Assembly: GCA_964019165.1 (NCBI GenBank)
Contig: OZ025276.1
Span: 620,001 to 684,000 of the forward strand
Length of the DNA stretch: 64,000 bases
Source: Mastigias papua
Lineage: Eukaryota > Cnidaria > Scyphozoa > Rhizostomeae > Mastigiidae
Direction: 5' to 3'
Part shown: in pieces, positions 31,038-41,266 of the stretch
Numbering within the stretch: position 1 is the first letter of the stretch
How the letters are laid out: every line of letters starts with the position of its first letter
Notes under the pieces: generated by a model
Told to the model about the DNA's origin: nothing
The model's database searches: none
What the model saw: only the letters and a program-made list of their open reading frames with translations
Position numbers and translations under genes: made by a program

Positions 31038-32069
31038 TCATCTTACCAACCTGTACTGTACGAGGCGCATATCACCCCCCATCACAGACAGCGCCGTGGT
31101 CTCATCCCTCACGTACTCGCGCCGCTCAGCATCTCCCCTCTCACCCAGTCGCTCCATCTCATCCCTGAATCTGTCCATATCCCGATACATTGCCGCCATC
31201 TCCTCCCTATCCGTGGCGGGTCTCAGATTCCCCACATAGGCACTACCCCGCTCCACCGACCGAAACCTATCCCACAGATACGACACATCCAGAGGTCGGA
31301 CCGACACCGAACCATTACTGATCCGTGCAAACTCCTCCCTACCGAAGAACGCCTCATAATCCACCCCAATCCTCCATGGATACAATGTTATCATGGCGGT
31401 CAACATCGTGTTCCAGATTGGCACCTCCCTGCACATCCCACACAAATCATCCTCCACACTCAGACCCCATCCACCGGCCCCAACGACACCGCGATCCCTC
31501 TTCTCACAGATCTTACGCCGAACCTCGCCAAAGACACTCATAGACACGTCCACCACCTGCCTCAACAAAAGGGTATCCACAGTCGTCTGCGGCAGAGTGA
31601 GAAAAGCGCCGTCCTCCGTCAGATGCACGGATGATGATGACACCAACTCTTGAACATACGACACACACCTAGGACACCCCACCATACCATAAACCCTCTG
31701 CACACCACACCTAGAACATAATCTACCAGTCCCGGTACCAGACTCCCCCTCAAACAAATGATGTAACACACCTCTCATACGCAATCTGCATCCCGACATC
31801 CCATCAACCACCAGCCCCACCATACACCTAACCCCACGCAACCCACCACACGACACATAGTGCTCCACCATATACTCCACAAACATACTAATAAACTCAT
31901 CTCCCGACATGAGTACGTCAAATGAGCAGTCCACCAACCCACCACACACACCCGTCCTAAACATGCTATCGCCGCATCCGCACACAAACGCCCTATGAGC
32001 ATCGTTCATGCTGCCGCAAAATGCCTCAACGCATTTACCAAACGCCTCTCTGACATACGTGTGAACCAC
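31038..32069 (-). CDS. Cys-rich zinc-ribbon-like viral protein, 343 codons open
   Basis: The minus-strand frame follows two consecutive TGA codons (32,075-32,070) and begins with a GTG; the first ATG is some 20 codons later (MNDAHRAF). It has a CxCG cluster, a zinc-ribbon-like pair (LCSRC...CPRC about 20 residues apart), a further DDLCGMC motif, and a charged helical C-terminus (FRDEMERLGERGDAERREY). The related Cys motif in the ORF just upstream (FLCSRCRIRVVYC) suggests tandem paralogues or two domains of one broken gene. Function unknown; zinc binding is likely. It converges on the protease gene. Confidence 0.55.
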   Translation of the reverse strand: MVHTYVREAFGKCVEAFCGSMNDAHRAFVCGCGDSMFRTGVCGGLVDCSFDVLMSGDEFISMFVEYMVEHYVSCGGLRGVRCMVGLVVDGMSGCRLRMRGVLHHLFEGESGTGTGRLCSRCGVQRVYGMVGCPRCVSYVQELVSSSSVHLTEDGAFLTLPQTTVDTLLLRQVVDVSMSVFGEVRRKICEKRDRGVVGAGGWGLSVEDDLCGMCREVPIWNTMLTAMITLYPWRIGVDYEAFFGREEFARISNGSVSVRPLDVSYLWDRFRSVERGSAYVGNLRPATDREEMAAMYRDMDRFRDEMERLGERGDAERREYVRDETTALSVMGGDMRLVQYRLVR

Positions 32070-32072
32070 TCA

Positions 32073-32636
32073 TCACAACACCCGCAGGTGCAGCGACACC
32101 TCCCCGAACATCAGAAGAGCGGGAACAAGCAACATCATCATGTACCTACCGTGCACCACACACCCACTCTGTCCCAGGGTGTACTGCTCGCAATAGTCCA
32201 ACACCATCCAGACATCACGAGACGTACTCCACTGCTGCAGCTGATCCACGACATAGCACGACACACATAATCCCCTATTGTACGTAGTCTTGGCCGCCAT
32301 GGTAACCCCCCCTCCCAATATACCCGACGACCTGACACGATACCGCTGGGGCACCACACAAGAGCAAAAATTTTCCACAAACGCGGGACAATACACCACC
32401 CGAATTCTACACCTACTACACAGAAACCTACCATCCCCCATAACCCCCTGACGAATAGAATAGCGAGTCCCCTCCACCCGACCCACAGTCGTACAACACG
32501 GCTGAATAAACACGCGCCACAATGCAAGAGCACTGTCAAGAGCCTCCACACACATACCCCCACCCCCCATTGCACCCACCATCGCGTCCGCAAACGCGCG
32601 CAGTTTCCTCTTACAGTACAGGTTCAACTGCACCAT
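32073..32636 (-). CDS. Cys-rich zinc-ribbon-like viral protein, 187 aa
   Basis: The ATG at 32,636 opens MVQLNLYCKRKLRAF. Cys motifs include FLCSRCRIRVVYC, NFCSCV and RGLCVSCY, compatible with zinc binding. It shares the LCSRC motif and overall Cys spacing with the ORF downstream on the same strand and in the same frame, from which two TGA codons separate it. The frame is also open upstream to a TGA at 32,744-32,742. It could be a separate gene, or the middle part of one larger decayed gene. Family unknown. Confidence 0.5.
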   Translation of the reverse strand: MVQLNLYCKRKLRAFADAMVGAMGGGGMCVEALDSALALWRVFIQPCCTTVGRVEGTRYSIRQGVMGDGRFLCSRCRIRVVYCPAFVENFCSCVVPQRYRVRSSGILGGGVTMAAKTTYNRGLCVSCYVVDQLQQWSTSRDVWMVLDYCEQYTLGQSGCVVHGRYMMMLLVPALLMFGEVSLHLRVL

Positions 32637-32741
32637 CGTCGTATACCACACCAGTTGCTGTGTGATCTCAAATCTGCCGTACGACAGACCGCCACACTCC
32701 TGTCTCCAAGAGTACCAAGACAGCGAGGAACTCCCACCAAG

Positions 32742-33242
32742 TCAATCACTCTCGTCGACGGTACACACACTCAACCAACCATATGTCTCGGTGAGATGAG
32801 TCCGCAACATAGCACATACCTTGTCCACCAGCATCTCCCTGTTCCCGTCAGACAGACCAGCAGATCGTTGCGATAGCAACACACTACTCAATGGGACATT
32901 GTTCGCCGCAACAGGACCTAACAATACGGCCTCCGCCGCCTTATCTGATAAGGTCTGTTGTTGCGATACGGCAGCTGACTCGTTATCCGATGACCTCTGT
33001 TGGTGCGATGATACGCCAGCTGACTCCTTTGTCTCATTACCAACAAATACCTGCCCGTCAACTCAACCATCACCATTCGCAGCAGCAACTTTAGACGGTG
33101 GCGACACACTCTGAGCAGCAGCCAACAGCGAGAGCAACGTCTTCTTCTCCGGAGTGACATCATGTCTATGAGAAACAGACAGTACAGCACAATCAATACT
33201 GTCAATCAACGACGAGTCACGTTCACCACACCCCGCAGAAAA
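32742..33242 (-). pseudogene. possible N-terminal extension of the Cys-rich gene, with in-frame TGA codons
   Basis: The same minus-strand frame stays protein-like above the 187-aa ORF. It is Ser/Gln/Ala-rich (for example SSHQQRSSDNESAAVS), then more ordered (NREMLVDKVCAMLRTHLTE). It is interrupted by TGA at 33,065-33,063 and separated from the Cys-rich ORF by TGA at 32,744-32,742. No ATG is seen at its 5' end, and its first part overlaps the plus-strand ORF at 33,162. It is either the N-terminus of a decayed larger gene or coincidental open frame. Confidence 0.35.
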
Positions 33243-33623
33243 TCATGCCTACGAGTTACAACACATCAATCCCCCCAGTACTACACACGCCAACACTCGC
33301 CAACAGACGAGGAGGACAGGGCACTAAGAGAATTACACGATCGCCTGGCCCGCGAACTCGTCCATCCACAGGACGATCTACTAAGCGATTTCAACATGCT
33401 CATGGCTCACGACCCACTAACATCACCCATACGAAAGATGACTAGACTGGACTCGTGGATACCATCGATCCGACGATGACAGCAGACCGCCGAGATGATG
33501 ATAAACCGAGACGGAACATGTCACCAGGACACCTATCCATGCCACACATACTTCACCTTCACCATCACAGCACCCGTCTCCAAGCTTGGCTCGCTCACGG
33601 AAAACATAAAGACTTTTCTGTAA
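33162..33623 (+). pseudogene. unrecognised viral protein at the right end, with an in-frame TGA
   Basis: The ORF from the ATG at 33,162 encodes 105 residues to a TGA at 33,477. It has a basic N-terminus and a charged helix (EEDRALRELHDRLAREL). Past the TGA the same frame stays open for 47 codons (including FTFTITAPVSKLG) to a TAA at 33,621. Continuity suggests a single gene with one nonsense codon, perhaps a CGA-to-TGA change since it follows CGA CGA. The viral-looking sequence ends about here, and AT-rich host DNA follows. Confidence 0.4.
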
Positions 33624-34484
33624 AACGCACACTTGAGCAACTTTTGAGTTTCAAACTGAAAGATCTTCGATCACATGACTCATTTCTCAGAGTTTTTCAT
33701 TTGCATACAGAGCCGAAGACAGGAAAGTATCAAAAATTGAGATTGACACATGTTTGGCAATATACAATTCCATGAAAGATTCATGTTGTAAGGTAAGATT
33801 AGGTTTATAACAAAGTGTGTACATACTTATATCAAATTTACTGCTGATTTAACATTTGTGCAAAAGAAGTGCACCAACATGTTGTGTATTTATCTTAACT
33901 TTGACTATTACATTTTGAATTTGGTGTATTGCAACCATTCTGTCCATATGACTCATCTCGGTAAGGGCTTTGATGACATATTTATCAAAGGCATTGCATT
34001 CACTATTGGCACCTGATGAAGCATGGTCATCTTTGTCATTGGATTCAAGTGACTTTGCATTTTTTGCAGCACATCCATCTCATAATCCCTTCTGTCCTCT
34101 ACAAATCTGCCTTATACCACTTATGACACCAAATAGAATCTTATCGAGCACATCTATCATACAAAAAACCATATTTGGCATACTGACTTAGTCCATTAGT
34201 TCTACACTTATATGGCCAGAAAACCATATGTGAGATGTACCACTTTATAGCTTATGAAAATTTTAAACTACTAACCCCCATCTCAGAATAGAAAAATGGC
34301 TGTCAATTTGTGTTAGATACAGAAATATACATGGCAGTTTGTGAATATGATAGTATAGACAAAACACGCTTCTATGAAACAAACCATTTTCTCTTTTGAT
34401 ACCCTTCGTTGGAATTTTGAATGATCTATGTTTAACATTTTGGTAGCAGAGGGTAGTTTATTCTTAAGGTATGCCACTATATTA
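33624..34484. other. non-coding host stretch
   Basis: AT-rich sequence without recognised genes or repeats. It marks the right flank of the viral block. Confidence 0.45.
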
Positions 34485-35961
34485 AGCCTAGTTCATACGT
34501 CGACCTTGTGTCGAGTTAAATTCAATTATTTGCATTAAATCTATGACAAGTCCAAGACAAATCTATCGTATGAATCCACTTGCTAAACTTGACTCAAACT
34601 TGACTCAAGTTTATGATGCTCTCTTAGATGATCTAACACAAGTGCGATCTGGATTCAGACGATGGATTTGTGTTGAGTCCAATTCACTTGATTTTGAGCC
34701 TGGTCCGGCATTTGCACCAATCGCAAGGTTGTAAGCATGCGTAGTAGTTGAGAAAAACGCGTGATTTTTCATCTTGCAAAGAAACCATGGCTAGTAATTA
34801 TGTTATTGAAGGAGAATTTGAAGTTGCCAGCGATGAAGAATGTTCAGAAGAAGGATATTCAGGGAAAACGAGTTTTAAGCAGCTGGTCATTAATACCACA
34901 GAATAAAAAGTTTTGAAATTGTGGTATCCTTTGGCAGCCTCTGCACCCCCAGGTGGACAGTGAATTGGAATACGACTTCCATCTATTGCTCCATAGGCAG
35001 ATGTAAAGTGAAATTCAGAATCCATCAACTCCATAAGTTCTTGCAATTTTTCTTCAGTATCAGGCCAAAATTTTGCTACATACTCCTGCCAAAAGTTTTC
35101 AACGATTAGCTGGCAAACCTCTATAATGATGCCACACACAGTTGACTCCCCAATGCCAGCTAGTTCAGAAATTGTGTATAAGTAATCTCCCCTCCCCAGT
35201 CTGTACTAACAGACTACAAGGCGACATTCAGGACGTATGGGCTCTTCCATCACTGTTTCTTTCTTTAATGATGCATAAAGCCTCTCAAGGATAAATTGAA
35301 ATGTACCCATACAAACACAGAATGTCTTTTTGAACCTTTCATCAGATTATGTGTTCCATACAAGTTCCCACCATCCACCATTTCTTGTCAAACATCGGCC
35401 TGATCTTGGGTTGGGAACTGAATTACTTTCTTCCAGAAGTTTCAGCAATTCAACTAAGAGACCTGTCACTCTTAATAAAACATGTCTTCTTCATACCACC
35501 AAAAGAAGAATTGCTCTTTGCAAAGTCAACCTTTGTCGTAGCCTTTGCCTACTTATTGTTGAAAGGAGAGCCACTATCTTCCTGTTGAATGGCAACATGT
35601 TTATGTGGCCTATCAGAGCCCAATACTTACAAGAGCTTTCGAAAAAGCTGTTCTTAAGATGACAGGCCACACAATGAAGTTGAGGAATGTAAAGCTGTAT
35701 ATATTAATATTAAACCTAAACCAGTTGAGTTTCCAAAAGTGCACAAATCATGTTGAAGTGTTTAAGGCAGAAGATGCGCAAAAGTGTCGTGGCTATGTTG
35801 TCACCAAGGCAATATCAATGCTCGTCCCAGCCTGATGATAGTTTTGCATTACATCTCACATAAATTTGACGCATGAAGTGAGCCAAACTTTTGTTGTGTT
35901 TATGTCGGACTTAATGGCAAGTGAATGTAACTCAACACAAGTTCGACGTATGAAGTATGCC
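34485..35961. mobile_element. degenerate PIF/Harbinger element, 1,477 bp, TTA target duplication
   Basis: TTA flanks both sides (34,482-34,484 and 35,962-35,964). The ends are imperfect inverted copies sharing TTCATACGTCGA and TTGTGT(C/T)GAGTT. A broken transposase lies on the minus strand inside. The short length and stops show it is non-autonomous. Confidence 0.75.
34798..35400 (-). pseudogene. Harbinger transposase fragment
   Basis: The minus-strand frames read RFKKTFCVCMGTFQFILERL, then GIGESTVCGIIIEVC and AYGAIDGSRIPIHCPPGG, which matches the helix-turn-helix and first catalytic Asp region of Harbinger transposases. A TAG breaks the first part near 35,207, and the second and third catalytic residues are absent. 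It is a dead fragment within the 34,485-35,961 element. Confidence 0.7.
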
Positions 35962-36619
35962 TTAGTTTTAACTGGAGGAGAAATCAGTAACTGGATCAGT
36001 GTGCCAAGTGGAAAACTTGTTTGTGGTTAAGGATAAGAAGAGCTCGTATATGCTGCACAAGCAGCTGAAATTATCTGTCAAAACCATGGCATATGCTGGC
36101 ACTGATGCCAAACTACTGGATGTTTCATCAAGTTAGGGCTAGAAGTTTTGGGAAATATGAAGAGAAAGTTGATAAAGCATATAAGAGATTAAGTAGAGAA
36201 GATTTGTACCTCAGCTGATGAAGAAGAGTCACTGGTTTTTTAATGGCATTTCTCAAGGATGAGCCTCGACCCCTCAAGGAATTTAGTGAAGAGGATGAGA
36301 GCAGTAGTGACATGAATGGGACCAATGCAGGAGAGATGACTTGGACAAAGCAAAGCAGGAATACACTAAAATGCAGGAGGAATTTCTGAAAAATCTACAG
36401 CTACATGAAGAAAGGTTGCTCAAATAAAACAACATATCCGGAATCATCACTCCCCATGCAAAAGTCACTACCACACTTTTCCTGTTTGAACAATGTTACG
36501 AGACAAGGCGTTATTTACAATTAAAGGGATAATCTTTCCTTTACTAGTATAAATAAACAAATTAACATTGCAAGTGAGAAGGTATTCCTTGAAAGTGAGT
36601 TTGGTTTCCAATAATCAGC
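35962..36619. other. stretch without recognised features
   Basis: AT-rich; only short motif-free ORFs. Confidence 0.35.
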
Positions 36620-36800
36620 ACAAAATGGAAAACTGCCATCTTTCTCTTTTAGAAGGACAATGGGAGAAGCCCATGGACTACAACTGTGTTGAATAATGCC
36701 TTGCTTCAGAGTATCTTGTATCTGCGATTTGGTTTTTGCCCGGTAAGTATAAGGAAGGCGCCATGGATATTGTTTAATATGGGCACTGTCACCTGTATCA
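36620..36800 (-). pseudogene. Ty3/gypsy reverse transcriptase fragment
   Basis: The minus-strand frame reads AHIKQYPWRLPYTYRAK and then GIIQHSCSPWASPIVLLKEK. This matches the conserved start of Ty3/gypsy reverse transcriptases (GII..S.SPWASPIVLV.KKDG). Only about 55 residues are recognisable and no LTRs were seen. Confidence 0.7.
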
Positions 36801-37370
36801 ATGGATCAATCAATCACCTGTATCACTGAACTCTCATCACCTAAATCATGAACAGCATAATAGCGTTGAACAAAGGATCTCATGTACGATAATGAAGGTG
36901 TAGGGTTGCTCTCCATGAGGTGAAGGCGGAACTTTTCACGAAATGACATTCCAAAACAGCGGTATGGCGTCAGCAGGCAAATCGGGAACAGCCTTTTGAA
37001 GGAGGTCCTCTAAATCCCATAGAAGCAGAGAAGGATCTTCACCAGAACACAAGGTACGATGTTCAAATGCAGCATAAAATGATCAAGATGAAAGCCTAGC
37101 CCTGTACCTCTATCACTAATGTAATGCTCGTGGGCGCGGCAGGGTAAGGCTCAAGAAATAGATGTCTAGTTTCTGGTCTGATTGTCAAAGTCTCTTCTGA
37201 TTCAAGGTTAGGATAATGTATATCAAGAAAACAGTACACGATGGAATTAAAACGGAAATAAAATGGCTATCCAAGTAGAATTGACCATTACAATAAAAAT
37301 AAAATGATTGTCCAATCAAAATCAAGTATCTTACTAAATCATTACAGAGGTGTCCTAATAAATTATGTCC

Positions 37371-37500
37371 ATTTCTGCAGAGTCTCTGGATTTTTCGGAA
37401 CTATGTGTATAGATATTCCTTCAGTGTAAGATGTATTTGTACAGCTGACATTATCTGGAAGCCCAGCAACACAATACTTTCCTCCTCTGTGTGTTGTCAT
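37371..37500 (-). pseudogene. THAP-domain fragment
   Basis: The minus-strand frame reads GGKYCVAGLPDNVSCTNTSY, then IHIVPKNPETLQKWT. This fits the N-terminal half of a THAP zinc finger (C..CxxNxT, F/I.P.dp...KW). The rest of the domain is not in frame. THAP domains occur in P-element-like and ISL2EU transposases as well as in host proteins. Source unresolved. Confidence 0.55.
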
Positions 37501-37734
37501 GCGAATAACATTCTGCAACTCCGGCATCTTCCTGCTTGTAAACATTCGTGCAAACCATGTGATGTCACAGTGCTGCTGTTTTTGTCACAAGGAACTTGCG
37601 AAAAAGCGCATCTTTAACAGTACTTTATAATGTTGTCTGCTTATAATATTGGAACAACACTAGCACCACACGAAAAAGCATATTGACGTTAGCCAGTTTA
37701 GCTCATAAAATGATAGCTGAACATTTCACTTCAT

Positions 37735-38160
37735 AGGCCCTTTAAGTCTATAGTTCCTTTGAGATAGTGTACGATACATTTCACAGCCTTCCAGTTAGCT
37801 TCACGACAACTAGATGCGAACTGACTAATCATTCTGAGAGCAGCAGCAATCTCTGGCTGTGTTCCCACATGGCATGATATATTAATGAACCAATAACTCC
37901 TTCACAATCTGTGATGTCAACTGCCATACCTTCATTCTGTTCAAGGTAGTTTCCAGTCTCTAGTGGTGTTGTGAGACCTTGTTGCACCAACTGTAAGCTA
38001 TTCACTAGTGAATCATAAGATGGTGGCAAACTGAGTAGTAAGTCTACAACTTCATGTTTTTCTGACACAGGGCTACCAACTGTAGCTATATGTTCTTGCA
38101 TGCTATCTCCCTCATTCAATGTGCAATCCTGGTACTTCCCTTCTCCAACTACAATAGTTG
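37735..38160 (-). pseudogene. Ty1/copia remnant (Gag piece joined to RT/RNase H piece)
   Basis: The minus strand first gives a Gag-like stretch (LLLSLPPSYDSLVNSLQ, typical of copia Gag/UBN2). A reverse transcriptase C-terminal stretch then follows directly (GVIGSLIYHA, then in a shifted frame ISQFASSCREANWKAVKCI..YLKGT). The protease, integrase and most of RT that belong between them are missing, so an internal deletion joined the two. No LTRs were identified. Confidence 0.65.
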
Positions 38161-39100
38161 CATCATTGGTTGCTCATATTGATCCATCAAAGATTACCAG
38201 GCTTCATCAGATGTTTTACAACCCAACACTAGCACCACTTGTGAATTATCCAGAAGTAACTTCAGAATAGCTAGTGCTCTATTATCCTTTCTCATCCAAT
38301 CCTATTGAAACTGTAGACAAATAATCGCCATTCCTAATGATCCGCCTATAGTAACAAGTACCCTGGCCATCTCAGTGGTATCTGAACACCAGGATACCAC
38401 TTTACCTGGATAGCCAGGGGTACATGTGGAGCACAAGAGTCCAAACCATACACCAATCAGGACATGATCAGAACGTGAAGTGAGGAAACCTGAGAGACTG
38501 ATTGAACATTACTACCATTTGATTGGACAGAGGATGTTATAATGTGTTTTGTTGTTTTGTTCCTTGTACCCCTGTGACTGGGATTACCACCACAGGAACA
38601 CATTGAGTTTGTTGTTGTTGCTCAATTCATGCTGGAAGTTCATGACGTTTTCACTCATAGTTGTTCCTACCGTTTTATCATGTAATTCTTAAGACAGCAG
38701 ATAGATATTGTACCAATGGACACTTTGTCAAAGCAGATACTTTTGCAAGGTCCTGCGGGTGCCCTCTATAGAGAGTTGACTTTAATCTAACATATGGTCA
38801 CAATTGCATAATGTATATGTCAAATGTCGCATATTTTGCTGTAAGGAAGATATACTTGCTCTGAGAGGCTTATAAAGTTAAAGATAATGGAATCCTGTCT
38901 GTAGCATAGAAAGAGGTAAAAGTGGAAGAAAAGTCATTCAGATCCTCATCTTTTCCTTCATTGCATACATACATACACACATTTCAGTTATTTATAGATG
39001 GTTGCCAATTTAGCATAGCTGATTTCCAAGGGACTGTCTATTTACAACGCAGAAAAGCTAAAAATGTACAAAAAGGGAGAAAAATGACCTATCTTAAATG
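38161..39100. other. stretch without recognised features
   Basis: AT-rich DNA; a short TACA-like run near 38,965. No supported gene. Confidence 0.35.
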
Positions 39101-39101
39101 T

Positions 39102-39640
39102 TTAGTTACATATAGGATTTGAATGATGCCAGGGATTGTGCATGCTTAGAATTGGCTGGAAGACTATGCTATGAATTAGAAGTTTTCTAAGGTAATTTGG
39201 AGAAAGGTCATTGAGAGATCTACAAGTTATAAGTATTGTCTCATATTCACAAAGTTCCCTTACAGATCTTAAACCAAGGTCTGTTAACAATGGACTAGCA
39301 GGGGTGTCAAACGCACTATTAGTTATTATTCTAACTGCTCCGTTCTGTAGTTTTTGGAGTCTACTCGTGTCAGTTGTGCTTCAACACCCCCCATACAGAT
39401 GAGGACTATTGTAGATGTGGTTCTATTATGACCATATACAAGGTCTTCAAGATATTCTGTGGTAGAACGTTGCAGTACTCCTATGGCGTGGGAAACCTTC
39501 CTCAATATTATATCCATGTGGATGTTATTGCCATCTGGGAAATCAAGAATGGGTTAACAAAACTTGCATACGTCATGCACAAGTGGGCAGGTTTACCCCT
39601 CTTGCCTGCCAAGGTATGATGCATATAAAAATCATACTGT
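39102..39640 (-). pseudogene. LINE reverse transcriptase C-terminal fragment
   Basis: Minus-strand frames read IHMDIILRKVSHAIGVLQR, then RLQKLQNGAVRIITNS, LLTDLGLRSVRELCEYE and RSLNDLSPNYLRKLL. This is the usual series at the end of Jockey/CR1-like non-LTR reverse transcriptases. Frame changes show it is degenerate. Confidence 0.7.
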
Positions 39641-39792
39641 GTGATAAGGAGTTTGATATGTTCAGGTCTGTTCATACAATGCTGGTCACTTACAGTGGCC
39701 AAATCTTCAGGTTTTGCTTTGGACATACGTAAGTCATCCATAAATCATTCCCAATGGAGCCATGGCATGACTGTCAAAAGCATTACATATCC

Positions 39793-40044
39793 TCACCTGC
39801 ATTGGCTATACACTTTGCCATTTACAAGCTTACTGATTGAGCCTGCTGTGATAAATCTGACTTCTGACAGTATGCAGTTGCCACAACTTCCTTCCATCAT
39901 GTGCCTTATTGCAGAAAACACTATCATTTGGGTATGGAATGCACCAAACATGATGAACAAAGAATCCAATGTGGGAGCCTCTTCTCTCTGCAGCTGCTCT
40001 GCACTTTTTGCAATGGCCAGATTGTATGGCACTAACCAAAGCAT
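39793..40044 (-). pseudogene. fragment of an uncharacterised TE-associated protein
   Basis: The minus-strand frame reads FGAFHTQMIVFSAIRHMMEGSC and then FITAGSISKLVNGKVYSQCR. I recognise this motif pair from a repeated invertebrate mobile-element protein family, but cannot name the superfamily. Confidence 0.35.
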
Positions 40045-40879
40045 ATCTCCATGTTCAATGATCTTGTCATTGTTTCTTTCACAACATCAGCTCATGTTAC
40101 AGGTGCCTGAAAGTATTTCATATAAAAACTTCTCTATTGAAAACCATTATCATGTACTCGTTCAACATTCCACCCTGTCCACATAGGAGAGCCAGTCATA
40201 TTGTCAAAAACATATGATCCACAAAATATCAAAACCCAATGCGTCAGAAAAGAACTAGAAGGACAAAAGAACGAAGTGCCAAATGTGGAATTATCCATTT
40301 TTGGCTTCTTGTGGCAAGGTTCAATGTCTGGTCCTGTACATGAAGAACTTTTACAAAATGATTAATGTTGGTCGTTAACTGGGAGGAAGATGTGCTGACA
40401 TGAGAGACTTCTTTCATCATACAATCTGTAACAAATACCGTATGTGTGATGTATAGAGTCCACACCAGATGGAGTTTCAATGTATACATTCCACTTATCC
40501 CATGCAAGTCCCCTACACAGTCCAAGGGAGTCTGTTCATTTCTGCTAGGGATGCTGAAGGTTCTCTTAGAGGTGATGACTCTAAGCCTATGTTAATGTGT
40601 TGGAGAGTACCATTCTCAGCACAATGCACCACTTTATTCATCAAAGTGACTGAAGTCTTTCTTCCAGTGATAGATTTCAATGCAAACCCTAGTGAATGAT
40701 CTTTACCTGGAATGAATGTCCCTGCAGAACAAGTGAACCCTGCAATAGCAGCACTTGATTATACCAAATTTGTCTTTCTGCTTGATGACTACTGAGTTCC
40801 ATTGGCTATATACAGTGTTTGAAAACATGATTTGACAGAGAATGGAATGGTAACTTCTCCCATTGTGATATTATCCACA

Positions 40880-41003
40880 TCAGTTGGTGCTGTTGATGAA
40901 GCTTCTGAGGCAGAGAAGGAGAGAGTCAGCTGGTAGGTTAGAAGCAAGCTCCACATGGATTGCTCTTGTAGTTCCACACATCAAAATAGCAAGGTATACC
41001 TTA
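40880..41003 (-). pseudogene. BEL/Pao retrotransposon integrase fragment
   Basis: The minus-strand frame reads KVYLAILMCGTTRAIHVELA, then PADSLLLCLRSFI, which matches the start of the BEL/Pao integrase core (K.YI.LF.C..TRA.HLE). Its upstream part is replaced at about 41,004 by an AGCCAGCC end preceded by TTA, so another element, perhaps the next Harbinger relic, inserted into the integrase. Confidence 0.65.
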
Positions 41004-41266
41004 AGCCAGCCACACACTATGAGAATGCTGCTGAGCAGGCTGGCAGACAAACAGCATGCTAAGCATTGAACTCCAAGTGTGCGTGGCACATTTTTTACTT
41101 TTTTTGCCTTTCGTGCTTCCTGAAGCCAATATGTAACATGTTAGATAATTTTTGTCACAACTGGTTAGCACCTCCGTGTGTGCGCTGTCACTGAAGCAGC
41201 AAGCTCAACATAAGTCCTTACTGAGCATGCTTATCAAGGGGCAGAGTAACAGAATACGTAGCAAAT

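Larger units (their letters stand above)
15587..33623. mobile_element. endogenous Polinton/adintovirus-like DNA virus relic (about 18 kb, including a 4.2-kb transposon)
   Basis: This GC-richer block between AT-rich flanks contains the hallmark set of the Polinton/Maverick-adintovirus lineage: family B DNA polymerase (C-terminal part), P-loop packaging-ATPase-like segment, penton-like segment, double-jelly-roll-type capsid protein and adenain-like protease. The left limit is the stop at 15,584, directly upstream of the polymerase frame. The right limit is set at the end of the last viral-looking frame. No RVE integrase and no long terminal inverted repeats were seen, so one end at least seems truncated or rearranged. 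Several genes carry nonsense or frame breaks, so this is a decayed genomic copy. Confidence 0.8.

Noticed and set aside
15500..33700. Polinton terminal inverted repeats
   Set aside because: By eye, no long inverted match was found between the sequences near 15.5-15.7 kb and 33.4-33.7 kb.
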